The notes beneath the pieces are model-generated. The model did not search any database. It saw only the letters and a list, made by a program, of their open reading frames with translations, and was not told the origin of the DNA. From contig JBLILN010000020.1 of the NCBI GenBank assembly GCA_047635695.1, positions 1 through 30,054 on the forward strand: DNA of 30,054 bases, written 5' to 3'. Positions 9,392-17,754 of this stretch are shown here, piece by piece. Source of the stretch: UBA2136 sp047635695 (lineage in GTDB: Bacteria > Pseudomonadota > Alphaproteobacteria > UBA2136). The translations under genes were made by a program, and so were the position numbers. Numbering within the stretch: the stretch's first letter is position 1; the number at the start of each line of letters is the position of its first letter.

Positions 9392-9417
9392 TGAGGGGTA
9401 ATATATTTTACCCCTCA
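9392..9417 (+). terminator. Intercistronic hairpin (attenuator) between ahpC and ahpD
   Basis: Perfect 10-base stem TGAGGGGTAA / TTACCCCTCA (9392-9401 with 9408-9417) around a 6-base loop TATATT, followed by ATTT. It starts 10 bases after the ahpC stop and ends 20 bases before the ahpD ATG. The U-tract is short, so partial termination or a 3'-end stabiliser for ahpC mRNA is more likely than full termination; this would give more AhpC than AhpD. Confidence 0.7.
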
Positions 9418-9437
9418 ATTTAAAAGGAGCAATACAA

Positions 9438-9965
9438 ATGACCATTCAAAATATCCGTTCAAATTTAGGCGCTTATGCCAAAGATATTAAATTAAACCTT
9501 GGGTCAGTGTTAACAGAAGAAGGCGCTGAAGGCCTTACTGAAAATCAAATTTACGGTACAGCCCTTGCCTGCGCTTATGCAACGAAGACCAAAACACTTA
9601 TCGATGCTGTTGCTGAAGACGCTTACGGCGTTTTATCCGAAGCTGAAGTAAACGCTGTGCAGTCTGCCGCAACGCTTATGGCAATGAACAACATTTACTA
9701 TCGCTTTATACACCTTGTACATGACGACAGCTTTGGTAAAATGCCAGCAAATTTACGTATGAGTGGCATCGCAAACCATGGTATTGACAAAATTGATTAT
9801 GAAATTTATTCACTCGCTGTGTCAGCCATAAACGGTTGCGGTATGTGTATGGATGCCCATGTCGACGCTATATTAAAAGCAGGCGGAAGTAAGCAAGCCG
9901 TTCAATCAAGCATTCGCATTGCGTCTGTTATCAACGCGACAGCGCAGGCCATTGTCATAGATTAA
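9438..9965 (+). CDS. ahpD: Alkyl hydroperoxide reductase accessory protein AhpD
   Basis: 175 residues, usual length for AhpD. The catalytic core is NGCGMCMDAH with Cys134 and Cys137 in a CxxC and His141 four residues on; Glu122 lies twelve residues before the first cysteine. This spacing matches the proton-relay set of Mycobacterium AhpD (Glu118, Cys130, Cys133, His137). AhpD has weak peroxidase activity itself and passes electrons from a lipoyl protein, in Mycobacterium a lipoylated E2, to AhpC. A pyruvate dehydrogenase gene lies in this window, though well apart. AAAGGAG about 7 bases before ATG gives strong translation. It forms a two-gene operon with ahpC. Confidence 0.94.
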   Translation: MTIQNIRSNLGAYAKDIKLNLGSVLTEEGAEGLTENQIYGTALACAYATKTKTLIDAVAEDAYGVLSEAEVNAVQSAATLMAMNNIYYRFIHLVHDDSFGKMPANLRMSGIANHGIDKIDYEIYSLAVSAINGCGMCMDAHVDAILKAGGSKQAVQSSIRIASVINATAQAIVID

Positions 9966-9967
9966 AT

Positions 9968-10000
9968 AAACGGTAGGGTTAAAAAACAACCTTACCGTTT
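9968..10000. terminator. Hairpin terminator between convergent ahpD and a kinase gene
   Basis: AAACGGTAGGGTT (9968-9980) pairs with AACCTTACCGTTT (9988-10000) over 13 bases with one G-U type mismatch and a 7-base AAAAAAC loop. The stem starts right after the ahpD stop and ends 27 bases before the convergent kinase stop. The reverse-strand transcript has the better U-rich tail, so it may serve both directions. Confidence 0.75.
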
Positions 10001-10027
10001 CATTATAAGAACGTACTGAAATAGTAT

Positions 10028-10750
10028 TTACTGAGACACCTTATGCGGCTGTTGAAAACTCAGGCGCAGACAAGACCCTATATCTTGTTGCGTAAATTCG
10101 GCGGCCCCACCATGAAAAGTCATAACCTTATGCGTTAACGCAAGACCAATCCCTACGCCTGCGTACTCGTGAGGCCTATTGAGTTGTCTAAACACCTTAA
10201 AGGCATCCTCTGCGTACTCCATGGGTATTCCAATGCCATTATCGAGCACATCACACTGCCAATGAGTGGGTGTTTGAGAGAAATTAACTTCTATGCTCGG
10301 TTTTTGTGATTCAGGTTGAAATTTTTTGGCATTATCTAGTACATGCTTAAACATCAAATATAACTGATCTGCGTCCCCTTCGATAAGAGGCCATTCCGTA
10401 GGTAACTTCAAGGTGCTCTGAATATCATCTTCTAGAGAAAATACATCGTTTATAGCTTTTGTAAAAGGCAATTCCAAGCTCATTGTCGTATGCGGTTGGT
10501 CTGCATTAAGCCTGGAGAGTAAAAGGACTGCTTTCACCATTTCTTCTGTCAAAGCAGAGCTACGTTGAATAATTTCTAAAGACTTTGTTTGTAACTCTGT
10601 AAAAGGGAAGTCTTCAGGCATATCTTCAACAAAAATATTAATAAACTCGCGAATATGGTTCAACGGCGCACTTAAGTCATGCGATATTGCATATAGGCAT
10701 TCTGCATATTCTTTTTTTAAATTTTCTAATTCTTGTTCTTTTGAAATCAT
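10028..10750 (-). CDS. Small soluble histidine kinase without sensor domain
   Basis: About 240 residues from ATG 10750; an in-frame TTG at 10759 would add three. The protein opens with a short coiled-coil-like segment, then HisKA with AISHDLSAPLNH (phospho-acceptor His24), and an HATPase with DNGIGIP and GVGIGLAL. There is no transmembrane or sensory domain. The SHDLxxPL type of HisKA is common in phytochrome-like kinases that work with single-domain receivers. It is third in a minus-strand operon after a CHASE-PAS kinase and a receiver, 21 bases after the receiver gene. It could feed phosphate into the same receiver or be tethered to the larger kinase; which is not decidable here. Confidence 0.83.
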   Translation of the reverse strand: MISKEQELENLKKEYAECLYAISHDLSAPLNHIREFINIFVEDMPEDFPFTELQTKSLEIIQRSSALTEEMVKAVLLLSRLNADQPHTTMSLELPFTKAINDVFSLEDDIQSTLKLPTEWPLIEGDADQLYLMFKHVLDNAKKFQPESQKPSIEVNFSQTPTHWQCDVLDNGIGIPMEYAEDAFKVFRQLNRPHEYAGVGIGLALTHKVMTFHGGAAEFTQQDIGSCLRLSFQQPHKVSQ

Positions 10751-10771
10751 ATCTATCAATATATCTTTTTA

Positions 10772-11218
10772 TTATTTAAGGTCAGGCAATGCAACCACGC
10801 TAAACCAAAAATCTTCAATGGCTTCAACAACTTTTTTGAATTTATCAGCGTTAACAGGTTTTACGATATAACTGCTCGCATTATATTCATAACTTTTATA
10901 AATATCTATATCGGCCTCTGAACTGGTTAACATAATAACCGGAATTCTTTTTAAATTGTCATCCGTTTTTATTTCTTTCAAAACATCATGTCCTGACATT
11001 TTAGGTAAATTAATATCAAGTAATATAACATGAGGTCTAGGGTTGTTAACATATTCACCCTCTTGACGTAACATTTCAAGGGCTTGCTTACCATCATAGG
11101 CCACCTGAACATTATTAGTAATTTTACCCTTACAAAACGCACGTTGTGTAAGCACAACGTCTGCCTCATTATCTTCAACTAATAAAATTTCTATAGGGTT
11201 TTGTACTTCTGTTTGCAT
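10772..11218 (-). CDS. Single-domain response regulator (Rcp1-like)
   Basis: 148 residues consisting only of a receiver domain. Seen: acidic pocket VEDNEAD (14-20), phospho-acceptor Asp68 in ILLDINLP, Thr98 in MLTSS and Lys120 in YIVKPV. The long loop before the phospho-Asp and the overall sequence resemble Rcp1-type receivers that pair with phytochrome-class kinases. Its ATG overlaps the stop of the upstream CHASE kinase by one base (TAATG), so translation is coupled and the kinase is the obvious phosphodonor. With no output domain it must act by protein contact or pass phosphate on. CheY is a less likely alternative, as no chemotaxis genes are near. Confidence 0.88.
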   Translation of the reverse strand: MQTEVQNPIEILLVEDNEADVVLTQRAFCKGKITNNVQVAYDGKQALEMLRQEGEYVNNPRPHVILLDINLPKMSGHDVLKEIKTDDNLKRIPVIMLTSSEADIDIYKSYEYNASSYIVKPVNADKFKKVVEAIEDFWFSVVALPDLK

Positions 11219-13356
11219 TATGCTTCTCCTTTGTTATTTTTTTTAATCGTAAAGTAAAATGTAGTACCTTGCTCTGCTTCAGAAGAAAGGAATATATCCC
11301 CCCCTCCTTTTTCAACTATTTTTTTACATAGCGTTAACCCTATACCTGTTCCTTCATAAGAAGCACGAGAATTTAACCTTTGGAATGGGTTAAATATTTT
11401 AGCCCAATATTTTTTTTCAATACCGATACCATTATCTTTAATTGAAAATATCCACTCATGTAAAGACTCTTTACAGCCAATAGAAATTACAGGTATATGT
11501 CCAGCGTCTTCTGGCTGATATTTAATACCATTACTAATAAGGTTTTCTAAAATTCTAGAGAAATGTATAGGCTGTCCTACAATTTGCGGAAGTTTAGCAC
11601 GTTGAATTTCAGCACCATGTTTGCTGATTCTGTCAGATAAATTATCTAATACTTTGTTTAACTCTTCGTCAGCGTCAAATAAAACGTCATTATCGTCATT
11701 GTCTGCGCCAACTTTCGCATAAACAAGTAAACTATTTATTAAAAGCTGCATACGCGTAGCGCCCTCTTCAATAAATGAAAAATGCTTTTTATTCATTTCA
11801 CTTAGACTATCAACACAATCTTCTTTAAGTATTTGCGTAAAGTTTGAAATCATTCTGATAGGTTCCTGTAAATCATGAGAGGCTACATACGCAAACCTTT
11901 CTAATTCTATATTTGAATCAGTCAATTGTGAAATAAGTCGTTCACGTTCAGTGACATCACGAGAAACCCCTAATAAGAAAAGTTCCTGTTTATCATTTTG
12001 GAAACGAATTTTACGTGTTTGAAAGATACGTGTATCACCTGTAGGCAATTTAATTTGTTCAATAATCTCAGAATAACCACTTTCAAAAGCTTCTTTATCT
12101 TGCTCTAAAGAAGACGCAGCAGCCACGTAGTAACTATCTAAGGTTTTTTTATTTAAAGCCTGAGTTTGTTGTTTTGAATATAACTTTAAGAAGGATAGGT
12201 TAGCCTCAACAACACGAAAACGATCATCTTTAACAAAAACAGCGTCAGGGTTATGCTCCATCATTAAATTTTTAAATTCTTGTGAGTCTTTCGCTAAAAC
12301 CTGCGAATTTTGGTTTGTACGGGATAAATTCAAAAGGAACAACAACAACAATACTTCAATGACAATGCCTCCTATGAGTATAAATAGAGAAGTATTCTGC
12401 GTTGTCGCCAATCTAAACGACTTGCCGCTATGTATTTCAAACCTCCAAATACGACCATACAAAGGTATATCTGTTATTTTTTTAAACTGCGGGGCGGGGT
12501 CAAAGTCTTGCGAAGGGCTTTTAAGGTTATGTTCATCGAATAAAGTGTTAGAAACATTAAGGCCATTCGTTACATCTACTAAACGTAAAGTTACATGCCT
12601 TTCAGAGGCCCTTAATACGCCATCCATCAATTTTTCCATAATGAAAGGCGCATAAACTATGTCTAAAAATGATTTTTCACGTTCTGCTTTTGTAGAGGAT
12701 GGCAATTTACTGTCATAACGAGGCACATAAAATAAAAACCCTGGTGTCTTTTTAGAATCTTGTACCAAAACAATAGGCCCTGTCATTTGGCTTCTGCCTG
12801 TATCCTTTGCTCGTAAAATAGAGGTGCGACGATTCGTTTCAAAGGCTAAGTCCAGCCCTACAGCTTTAGCATTAAGCTCAATAGGTTCAATATAGGTAAT
12901 CGGCCAATATTCCCGCTGATCGTGTAGAGGATGCACTTTAAAATCAGGCCTTTTTTGACGCTGAACTTCTGTAAAAGCAGCCAACTCTTCACTATTTTTT
13001 AAATTATAGACAATACCCACACCGTTAATACCAGGGTATCGCTGTTCTATACGTAAAGTATCGGTAAAGCTATTCCATTCACTGACTTGCATTTTAGCGT
13101 CGAGAGCTGCGACGCCACTTAATAAAATGTTCTCATATTTCTTCATACGCTCTAAAATTAAAGACGTTACTTGATTAGACTCTCTTTCGAATTGAGTCGA
13201 GATCTTGCCTTTAATTTGAACTTGAGCGAAATACCATGTACCGAAAGTTAAACATAAAGATAAAAATAGAATAGCCCAATGCATGGGGTGTAAGCCACCA
13301 AAGGTTTTACCAACATTTAAATTATTAAAAAAGTTTAAAATTTTAGATAGTGGCAT
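11218..13356 (-). CDS. CHASE-PAS sensor histidine kinase
   Basis: 712 residues. Membrane helix about 27-44, extracytoplasmic CHASE domain about 77-270 (RYPGINGVGIVY near 106-117, VGLDLAFETNRR near 166-177, and the following ARDTG-like AKDTG), a second helix about 323-343, a PAS domain about 358-470, HisKA with ASHDLQEPIRM (His494), and HATPase with DNGIGI (641-646) and EGTGIGL (668-674). CHASE domains bind small extracellular ligands, cytokinins in plants, usually unknown in bacteria. AAGGTGA 7 bases before ATG supports the start. It leads a three-gene operon with a single-domain receiver and a sensorless kinase. Confidence 0.91.
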   Translation of the reverse strand: MPLSKILNFFNNLNVGKTFGGLHPMHWAILFLSLCLTFGTWYFAQVQIKGKISTQFERESNQVTSLILERMKKYENILLSGVAALDAKMQVSEWNSFTDTLRIEQRYPGINGVGIVYNLKNSEELAAFTEVQRQKRPDFKVHPLHDQREYWPITYIEPIELNAKAVGLDLAFETNRRTSILRAKDTGRSQMTGPIVLVQDSKKTPGFLFYVPRYDSKLPSSTKAEREKSFLDIVYAPFIMEKLMDGVLRASERHVTLRLVDVTNGLNVSNTLFDEHNLKSPSQDFDPAPQFKKITDIPLYGRIWRFEIHSGKSFRLATTQNTSLFILIGGIVIEVLLLLFLLNLSRTNQNSQVLAKDSQEFKNLMMEHNPDAVFVKDDRFRVVEANLSFLKLYSKQQTQALNKKTLDSYYVAAASSLEQDKEAFESGYSEIIEQIKLPTGDTRIFQTRKIRFQNDKQELFLLGVSRDVTERERLISQLTDSNIELERFAYVASHDLQEPIRMISNFTQILKEDCVDSLSEMNKKHFSFIEEGATRMQLLINSLLVYAKVGADNDDNDVLFDADEELNKVLDNLSDRISKHGAEIQRAKLPQIVGQPIHFSRILENLISNGIKYQPEDAGHIPVISIGCKESLHEWIFSIKDNGIGIEKKYWAKIFNPFQRLNSRASYEGTGIGLTLCKKIVEKGGGDIFLSSEAEQGTTFYFTIKKNNKGEA

Positions 13357-13505
13357 TATGTCACCTTCCCATCGGTATTAACGTTTATAACCATCTCTTT
13401 AAATGGCATCACCCGCATCATATCTACTTTTATCGTTAATAGCCCTAGTTCTAAACCAATCACACCCGCACCAAATTTTTGACACAAAAACGATATTACC
13501 AACGC

Positions 13506-14363
13506 CTATTCGTCTTTAAAAGCCTTACGCGCAAGTCTCAGTTTTATTTTTTGAACAATTGATTTATTCCCGTTACGTAGTATCCCTACTGCAAAACGGT
13601 TATTATAAAAATCGACCTGGTGATAATAAGGAGCACATTTTATATCTCCTCTCTTTAACAAAACTTTAACTGCCTGAGCTGTAATGGCAGCACTGGCTGC
13701 ATACACACCCGAAGCTGTTGATGACAACCTTTGGTTTTTTATATTCATACCTGTAGGGTCTATTAAAGATCCTAGGGATATTTTTTTACCCAGGAGACCA
13801 ACATAAAAACGTATATATTTTTCTTTTTCGTCTAAACCTTCCTCAAAACTAAAGAAATCATCAAAAGACATACCATCTGGAGAAAATACGATGTACGTTG
13901 TACCCCAGCCAGTAGGCGCTGCAGTAATTGCAGGGATACCCATTTTATGACACTTAGCAAAAATCTCTTGGCGGATATTTAAAACGAAAAAATCTAGTCC
14001 GTCCAAAAACATATCAACACCACTCAAAAACTCATCGACATTATCACTATCTATACCGTCTGAAAAAAGCTCTATTTCAGCTTCAGGGTTAATGTCCAAA
14101 ATCATTTTTTTCATGGCATCAACTTTAGGCACATTAACAGTAGATATGAAAGCACCCGCTTGGCGATTAAAGTTACCGGTTTCAAAAATATCCATATCGG
14201 AAATTTTAAATTTTGAAAAACCAAGCCTTGCCAAAGTTACTAAATGGCTAGCTCCAACGCCCCCCATACCAGCAATCGCAATCGTTGAATTACGAAGTAA
14301 ATCTTGTTCTTTTTCAAGAATAAAACCCGAATTCCTACTAATAGCTTCCTCATATTTGTACAT
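13506..14363 (-). CDS. ThiF/HesA/MoeB-family adenylyltransferase (E1-like)
   Basis: 285 residues. The N-terminal Rossmann nucleotide site is IAIAGMGGVGASHL near 28-41, followed by a DMDIFETGNFNRQ segment (about 56-68) with the Asp, Asn and Arg that bind and activate ATP in the ThiF/MoeB/E1 superfamily, then VDMFLDGLDF with the second conserved Asp. Members adenylate the C-terminal glycine of a ubiquitin-like sulfur carrier or another carboxylate. No zinc-binding CxxC pair and no catalytic cysteine region of canonical MoeB/ThiF is obvious, and no ThiS-like carrier gene is nearby, so the substrate is unknown. It is divergent from the fused acyltransferase/acyl-activating gene, which suggests a shared pathway or control region. 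Confidence 0.8.
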   Translation of the reverse strand: MYKYEEAISRNSGFILEKEQDLLRNSTIAIAGMGGVGASHLVTLARLGFSKFKISDMDIFETGNFNRQAGAFISTVNVPKVDAMKKMILDINPEAEIELFSDGIDSDNVDEFLSGVDMFLDGLDFFVLNIRQEIFAKCHKMGIPAITAAPTGWGTTYIVFSPDGMSFDDFFSFEEGLDEKEKYIRFYVGLLGKKISLGSLIDPTGMNIKNQRLSSTASGVYAASAAITAQAVKVLLKRGDIKCAPYYHQVDFYNNRFAVGILRNGNKSIVQKIKLRLARKAFKDE

Positions 14364-14626
14364 AAAACAACCCCTTACCTAAAATAAATTACATTAAAAT
14401 ATTTACATAGCATACTTCATACCGCTTATTAATAAAACACAAACAGTACGTATACCGCCCCCTCTTTAGTCTTTTTCAACTTGTGGTGGATATTTTTAAC
14501 ACTTTCCTTATTGTATTAATTGAAGACCATTGCAAAATATTGATATATAACTATAAGCTAACAAAAAAATGTGTGAACATTTATATATTGATATACATTT
14601 TATAAATTAAAAAATTAAGAAAAAAC
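14364..14626. promoter_or_regulatory. Divergent control region between ThiF-like and PlsC/AMP-ligase fusion genes
   Basis: 263 very AT-rich bases. An inverted repeat AAATGT-gtga-ACATTT (14567-14582) and two copies of TATTGATATA (14538-14547 and 14586-14595) lie within 90 bases of the 14627 start. They may be operator elements, but chance occurrence in AT-rich DNA cannot be excluded. Confidence 0.35.
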
Positions 14627-16810
14627 ATGATTCATGCCATTCATTATATCCTTTTTCATTTTGTAGCCATTACTTCCAAGATATTTTTAATATTAATATA
14701 TAATGTTAGGGTTGAAGGCCTTGAAAATTATAAAAAGTCTGGCGAAAAAGCGCTTATCATATGTAATCACACATCCTTTATCGACGCTTTAATTTTGTTC
14801 TGTTTTTTACCGCCTGGAACGAGCTATGCCATTGATGTTGTTCAATTCAAGACACCGAAAGTACGCTTTTTAAGCAAATTCATTGATTTATACCCTGTTA
14901 ACCAAAACGAACCTCATTCACTTAAATCGATGATTAAAAAATTAAAAGAAAAGGAATCTGGCCATATTGTTATATTTCCTGAAGGCCGAATCACGACAAC
15001 TGGTGGGTTAATGAAAATATATGATGGCCCGAGTATGATTATAGAAAAGACGGGTGCTAAACTACTCCCTGTTTTTATTAAAAACGCAGAGCATACTGTT
15101 TTTTCACGCATAAGACACTATACAGGCATCCAATTCCCTATCATAACGTTGCAAATATTCGAACCTGAACTTGTGGAGGCACCCGACACCTATACAGCCA
15201 AACAAAAAAGACAATATTTCAGTAACCGTATATTTGATCGCATGAAGGACATGAAATATCAGTCCTCCATAAAACAGGCCTCAATCATTGATTCACTAGA
15301 AGAATCCGCAAAAATATTTGGACCCAAAAAAGAAATTATATCAGACACAACTGACACCCACCTTACCTACAAAAAACTAATTTCTTATTCAAAACATTTA
15401 AGCGTCAACATAAAACGTCAACATAAAGAAGAAAAAAACATTGCCATATTAATGCCGAATAGCTCTGCCACACAGCTGGCATACTGGAGTATTTTATACA
15501 GTGGAAGAACGCCCGCTATGTTAAATATCAACCTTGGATTTAAAGCACTATTACAATGCTGTAAATTAGCAAATGTAAAAACAGTGTACACATCCAGGCT
15601 ATATATACATCACTTAAAAGCAGTACCTATCATCCAAAACCTAAGTAAAAATGGCATTAAAATTGTGTATGTGGAAAGCTTTAGAAAAGAATTTACTTTG
15701 AAAAAAATCATCGTGAATAAAGCTATTCAAATATTCTCTAAACCTATAAAGTATAAACAAAATGATGATGCGACCATCCTCTTCACCACATCCAAAAGAG
15801 ATTTATACAAAGGTGTTGTATTGACACATAAAAATTTAATTTCAAACGTTCAGCAAATCCTTACTGTCTGGGAAATTAATGCAACAGATCGCATGATTAA
15901 CGTCATCCCAAACAGTAATAGCTTTGGTTTAGTTATGGGTATGATAATGCCTTTAATGAAAGGTGTATTTAATTACCAGCACCCTAACCCCTTACTCAGC
16001 AAAACGGTTGCAGAGCTTTGCTACCAATCATCGGCAACTGTCTTGATCGGTACAGATTCGCTTTTATATCGCTTTGGGTTAGTCGCGCACAATTATGATT
16101 TTTTCAATATAAGATACGTTTTGTGTGCAGGTGAAAAGTTACGCAAACAAACAAATGACTTATGGATGAATAAGTTCGGTATCCGTATATTAGAGGCCTA
16201 CGGTAGCACTGAAGCTACATGTGTTATAAGCATGAACACCCCTCTAGAAAACAAACCGGGGACTGTTGGACGGATCTTACCTGGAACATCCTATTACCTT
16301 GACCATTCCAACACAAAAGACAACGCTTCTCAACTTTACTTAAAAGGTGACAGTATAGTCAATACGTACATCACAAAATCTAAGGACGATAATATTAAAA
16401 GAGTCGCCCTCAGCTCAAAAAACGGTAAAGAATGGTTAGGCACTCCAGACTTGGTCAAAATTGACAATGAGGGTTATTTAACAATTGAGGGCCGTCTTGA
16501 AAGGTTCGCAAAAATAGCAGGACAACGCATTCCATTGCGATCCGTTGAAGACTTTATTTACAGCCTTTACCCTGAAGGACAGCATAGTGTCGTACATCTA
16601 AAATTTAAGGGTAGAGAGCAACTCGCCTTACTGACAACATCTGAAAACATAACAAAACAAGAACTTAAGTTAAATTGCCTTAAAAATGGATATGCGCAAA
16701 CATTTGTCCCTCACACTATAAAAACAATAAAGGCTATCCCTATAAAGTCAGAAGGTAAGATAAACTACAGCGCAATAAAAGATATGTTTACTAATAGGGA
16801 TTTAAAGTAG
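14627..16810 (+). CDS. Fused PlsC-type acyltransferase and Aas-like acyl-activating (AMP-binding) protein
   Basis: 727 residues, close to Aas of E. coli in length and domain order. Residues 1-210 are a PlsC acyltransferase: NHTSFID gives the H48-x4-D53 catalytic pair and FPEGR (117-121) binds the phosphate. Residues about 220-727 are an ANL adenylation domain: YGSTEAT (525-531), Asp608 in the A7 region, GRLERFAKIAGQ (622-633) with the hinge, and the C-terminal KSEGKINY with catalytic-type Lys711. The P-loop motif (A3) reads FTTSKRDLYKG (386-396), lacking the usual glycine/serine residues. Aas re-acylates lysophospholipid using fatty acid charged on its ACP domain. Next to a LuxI-like acyltransferase it may supply acyl groups for a lipid product; that is an inference, and the adenylation activity is uncertain. 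Confidence 0.85.
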   Translation: MIHAIHYILFHFVAITSKIFLILIYNVRVEGLENYKKSGEKALIICNHTSFIDALILFCFLPPGTSYAIDVVQFKTPKVRFLSKFIDLYPVNQNEPHSLKSMIKKLKEKESGHIVIFPEGRITTTGGLMKIYDGPSMIIEKTGAKLLPVFIKNAEHTVFSRIRHYTGIQFPIITLQIFEPELVEAPDTYTAKQKRQYFSNRIFDRMKDMKYQSSIKQASIIDSLEESAKIFGPKKEIISDTTDTHLTYKKLISYSKHLSVNIKRQHKEEKNIAILMPNSSATQLAYWSILYSGRTPAMLNINLGFKALLQCCKLANVKTVYTSRLYIHHLKAVPIIQNLSKNGIKIVYVESFRKEFTLKKIIVNKAIQIFSKPIKYKQNDDATILFTTSKRDLYKGVVLTHKNLISNVQQILTVWEINATDRMINVIPNSNSFGLVMGMIMPLMKGVFNYQHPNPLLSKTVAELCYQSSATVLIGTDSLLYRFGLVAHNYDFFNIRYVLCAGEKLRKQTNDLWMNKFGIRILEAYGSTEATCVISMNTPLENKPGTVGRILPGTSYYLDHSNTKDNASQLYLKGDSIVNTYITKSKDDNIKRVALSSKNGKEWLGTPDLVKIDNEGYLTIEGRLERFAKIAGQRIPLRSVEDFIYSLYPEGQHSVVHLKFKGREQLALLTTSENITKQELKLNCLKNGYAQTFVPHTIKTIKAIPIKSEGKINYSAIKDMFTNRDLK

Positions 16811-16812
16811 TC

Positions 16813-16878
16813 AGTTTTGTAATTAATTTTATTTTTTAACCTACGCATAAGGTTATAGAAAAGATTAATTACAGAACT
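16813..16878 (+). promoter_or_regulatory. Long inverted repeat just upstream of the N-acyltransferase start
   Basis: AGTTTTGTAATTAAT (16813-16827) is complementary to ATTAATTACAGAACT (16864-16878) at 14 of 15 positions. Inside the loop a second stem, TAACC / GGTTA (16837-16841 with 16851-16855), can form. The outer stem ends only 8 bases before the ATG at 16887, so the folded RNA would reach or bury the translation start region. There is no U-tract after it, so I favour translational control over termination. Confidence 0.55.
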
Positions 16879-16886
16879 AGGCACAC

Positions 16887-17657
16887 ATGAACACTGAAAT
16901 TATTAATTTATATAGCGAAATGTTTGAGGTTAAACTTGTTGAAACACAAGAAGAACTTAACAAAGTTTACTCACTACGTTATCAAGTTTACACAAAGGAG
17001 AATGGCTGGGAACCTGAAAACTCTGAAGAGTTTGAAAAAGACGCTTGTGATAAAAACTCTATACATTGCTTACTTATTTTCAAACCAACAGGTGAAGCCG
17101 TAGGTACAGTTAGAATGGTTTTACCGACACCTGACAACCTCGAGTCAAGCTATCCAATTCAAGCTGTATGTACCCACCCTATGCTAAAAGACAAGGCTTA
17201 CATTAGCCGTATGGGGGAAATATCTCGCATGGCTATTTCAAAAGAGGCCAGAAAAAAAATCATTAGTAATAAACGCCTATGGTGGATCATTATTAAAACA
17301 GGACAAAATCCTAAAAAAGTACTTTCAGACCTTGGTGGATGTTTATCTGCAGGGCTTATGGAGGGCATTTTAAAGATGGTGACTCAAGGTGGTTTACAAG
17401 GTGCATTTGCCGTTATGGAACCCGTTTTTATTCGTATGCTCAGAAAACATGGCATAAACTGTAAATTACTCGGCAAGCCTATTAATTATCATGGCCGTAG
17501 ACAGCCTTGTTACTTTGATATTGATACACTTATCAAAGCTAAAAAAGCCAATATAAATATTTACAATTTTATTTCTCATGATGGTGATGTTGAAGAAACC
17601 TTAAGAACAACATGCTTAAATGATAAAGACTCACCCTTTAAAAGCTACGTCGCTTAA
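16887..17657 (+). CDS. LuxI/FeeM-like N-acyltransferase (PEP-CTERM/exosortase-associated type)
   Basis: 256 residues. The N-terminal half carries the conserved residues of acyl-homoserine-lactone-synthase-fold enzymes at nearly the same spacing as LuxI: Arg31, Tyr35 and Trp41 in LRYQVYTKENGW, Asp52 and Asp55, Arg76 in GTVRMV, and Glu111/Arg114 in GEISRM. It is longer than LuxI and fits the GNAT-type acyltransferases annotated with PEP-CTERM/exosortase systems and the N-acyl amino acid synthase FeeM. Expected chemistry is transfer of an acyl chain from acyl-ACP to an amine. No luxR-type gene and no exosortase genes are in the window. It follows the PlsC/AMP-ligase fusion by 76 bases with a long RNA hairpin between. 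Product unknown. Confidence 0.78.
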   Translation: MNTEIINLYSEMFEVKLVETQEELNKVYSLRYQVYTKENGWEPENSEEFEKDACDKNSIHCLLIFKPTGEAVGTVRMVLPTPDNLESSYPIQAVCTHPMLKDKAYISRMGEISRMAISKEARKKIISNKRLWWIIIKTGQNPKKVLSDLGGCLSAGLMEGILKMVTQGGLQGAFAVMEPVFIRMLRKHGINCKLLGKPINYHGRRQPCYFDIDTLIKAKKANINIYNFISHDGDVEETLRTTCLNDKDSPFKSYVA

Positions 17658-17709
17658 CCTTAGGTTTAGCTCATATCATTTATGTAAGGCGAATGCAGGA
17701 TATAAACAG

Positions 17710-17751
17710 CGGGAAATATGATGGCGATATAACTAAATCGCCATCAACCCG
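17710..17751. terminator. Bidirectional hairpin between the N-acyltransferase and the barrel gene
   Basis: An inner perfect 10-base stem TGATGGCGAT / ATCGCCATCA (17719-17728 with 17737-17746) is capped by an 8-base loop and extended by CGGG/CCCG (17710-17713 with 17748-17751). It lies between the ends of two convergent genes and can end both transcripts, although neither side has a strong U-tract. Confidence 0.7.
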
Positions 17752-17754
17752 TTA

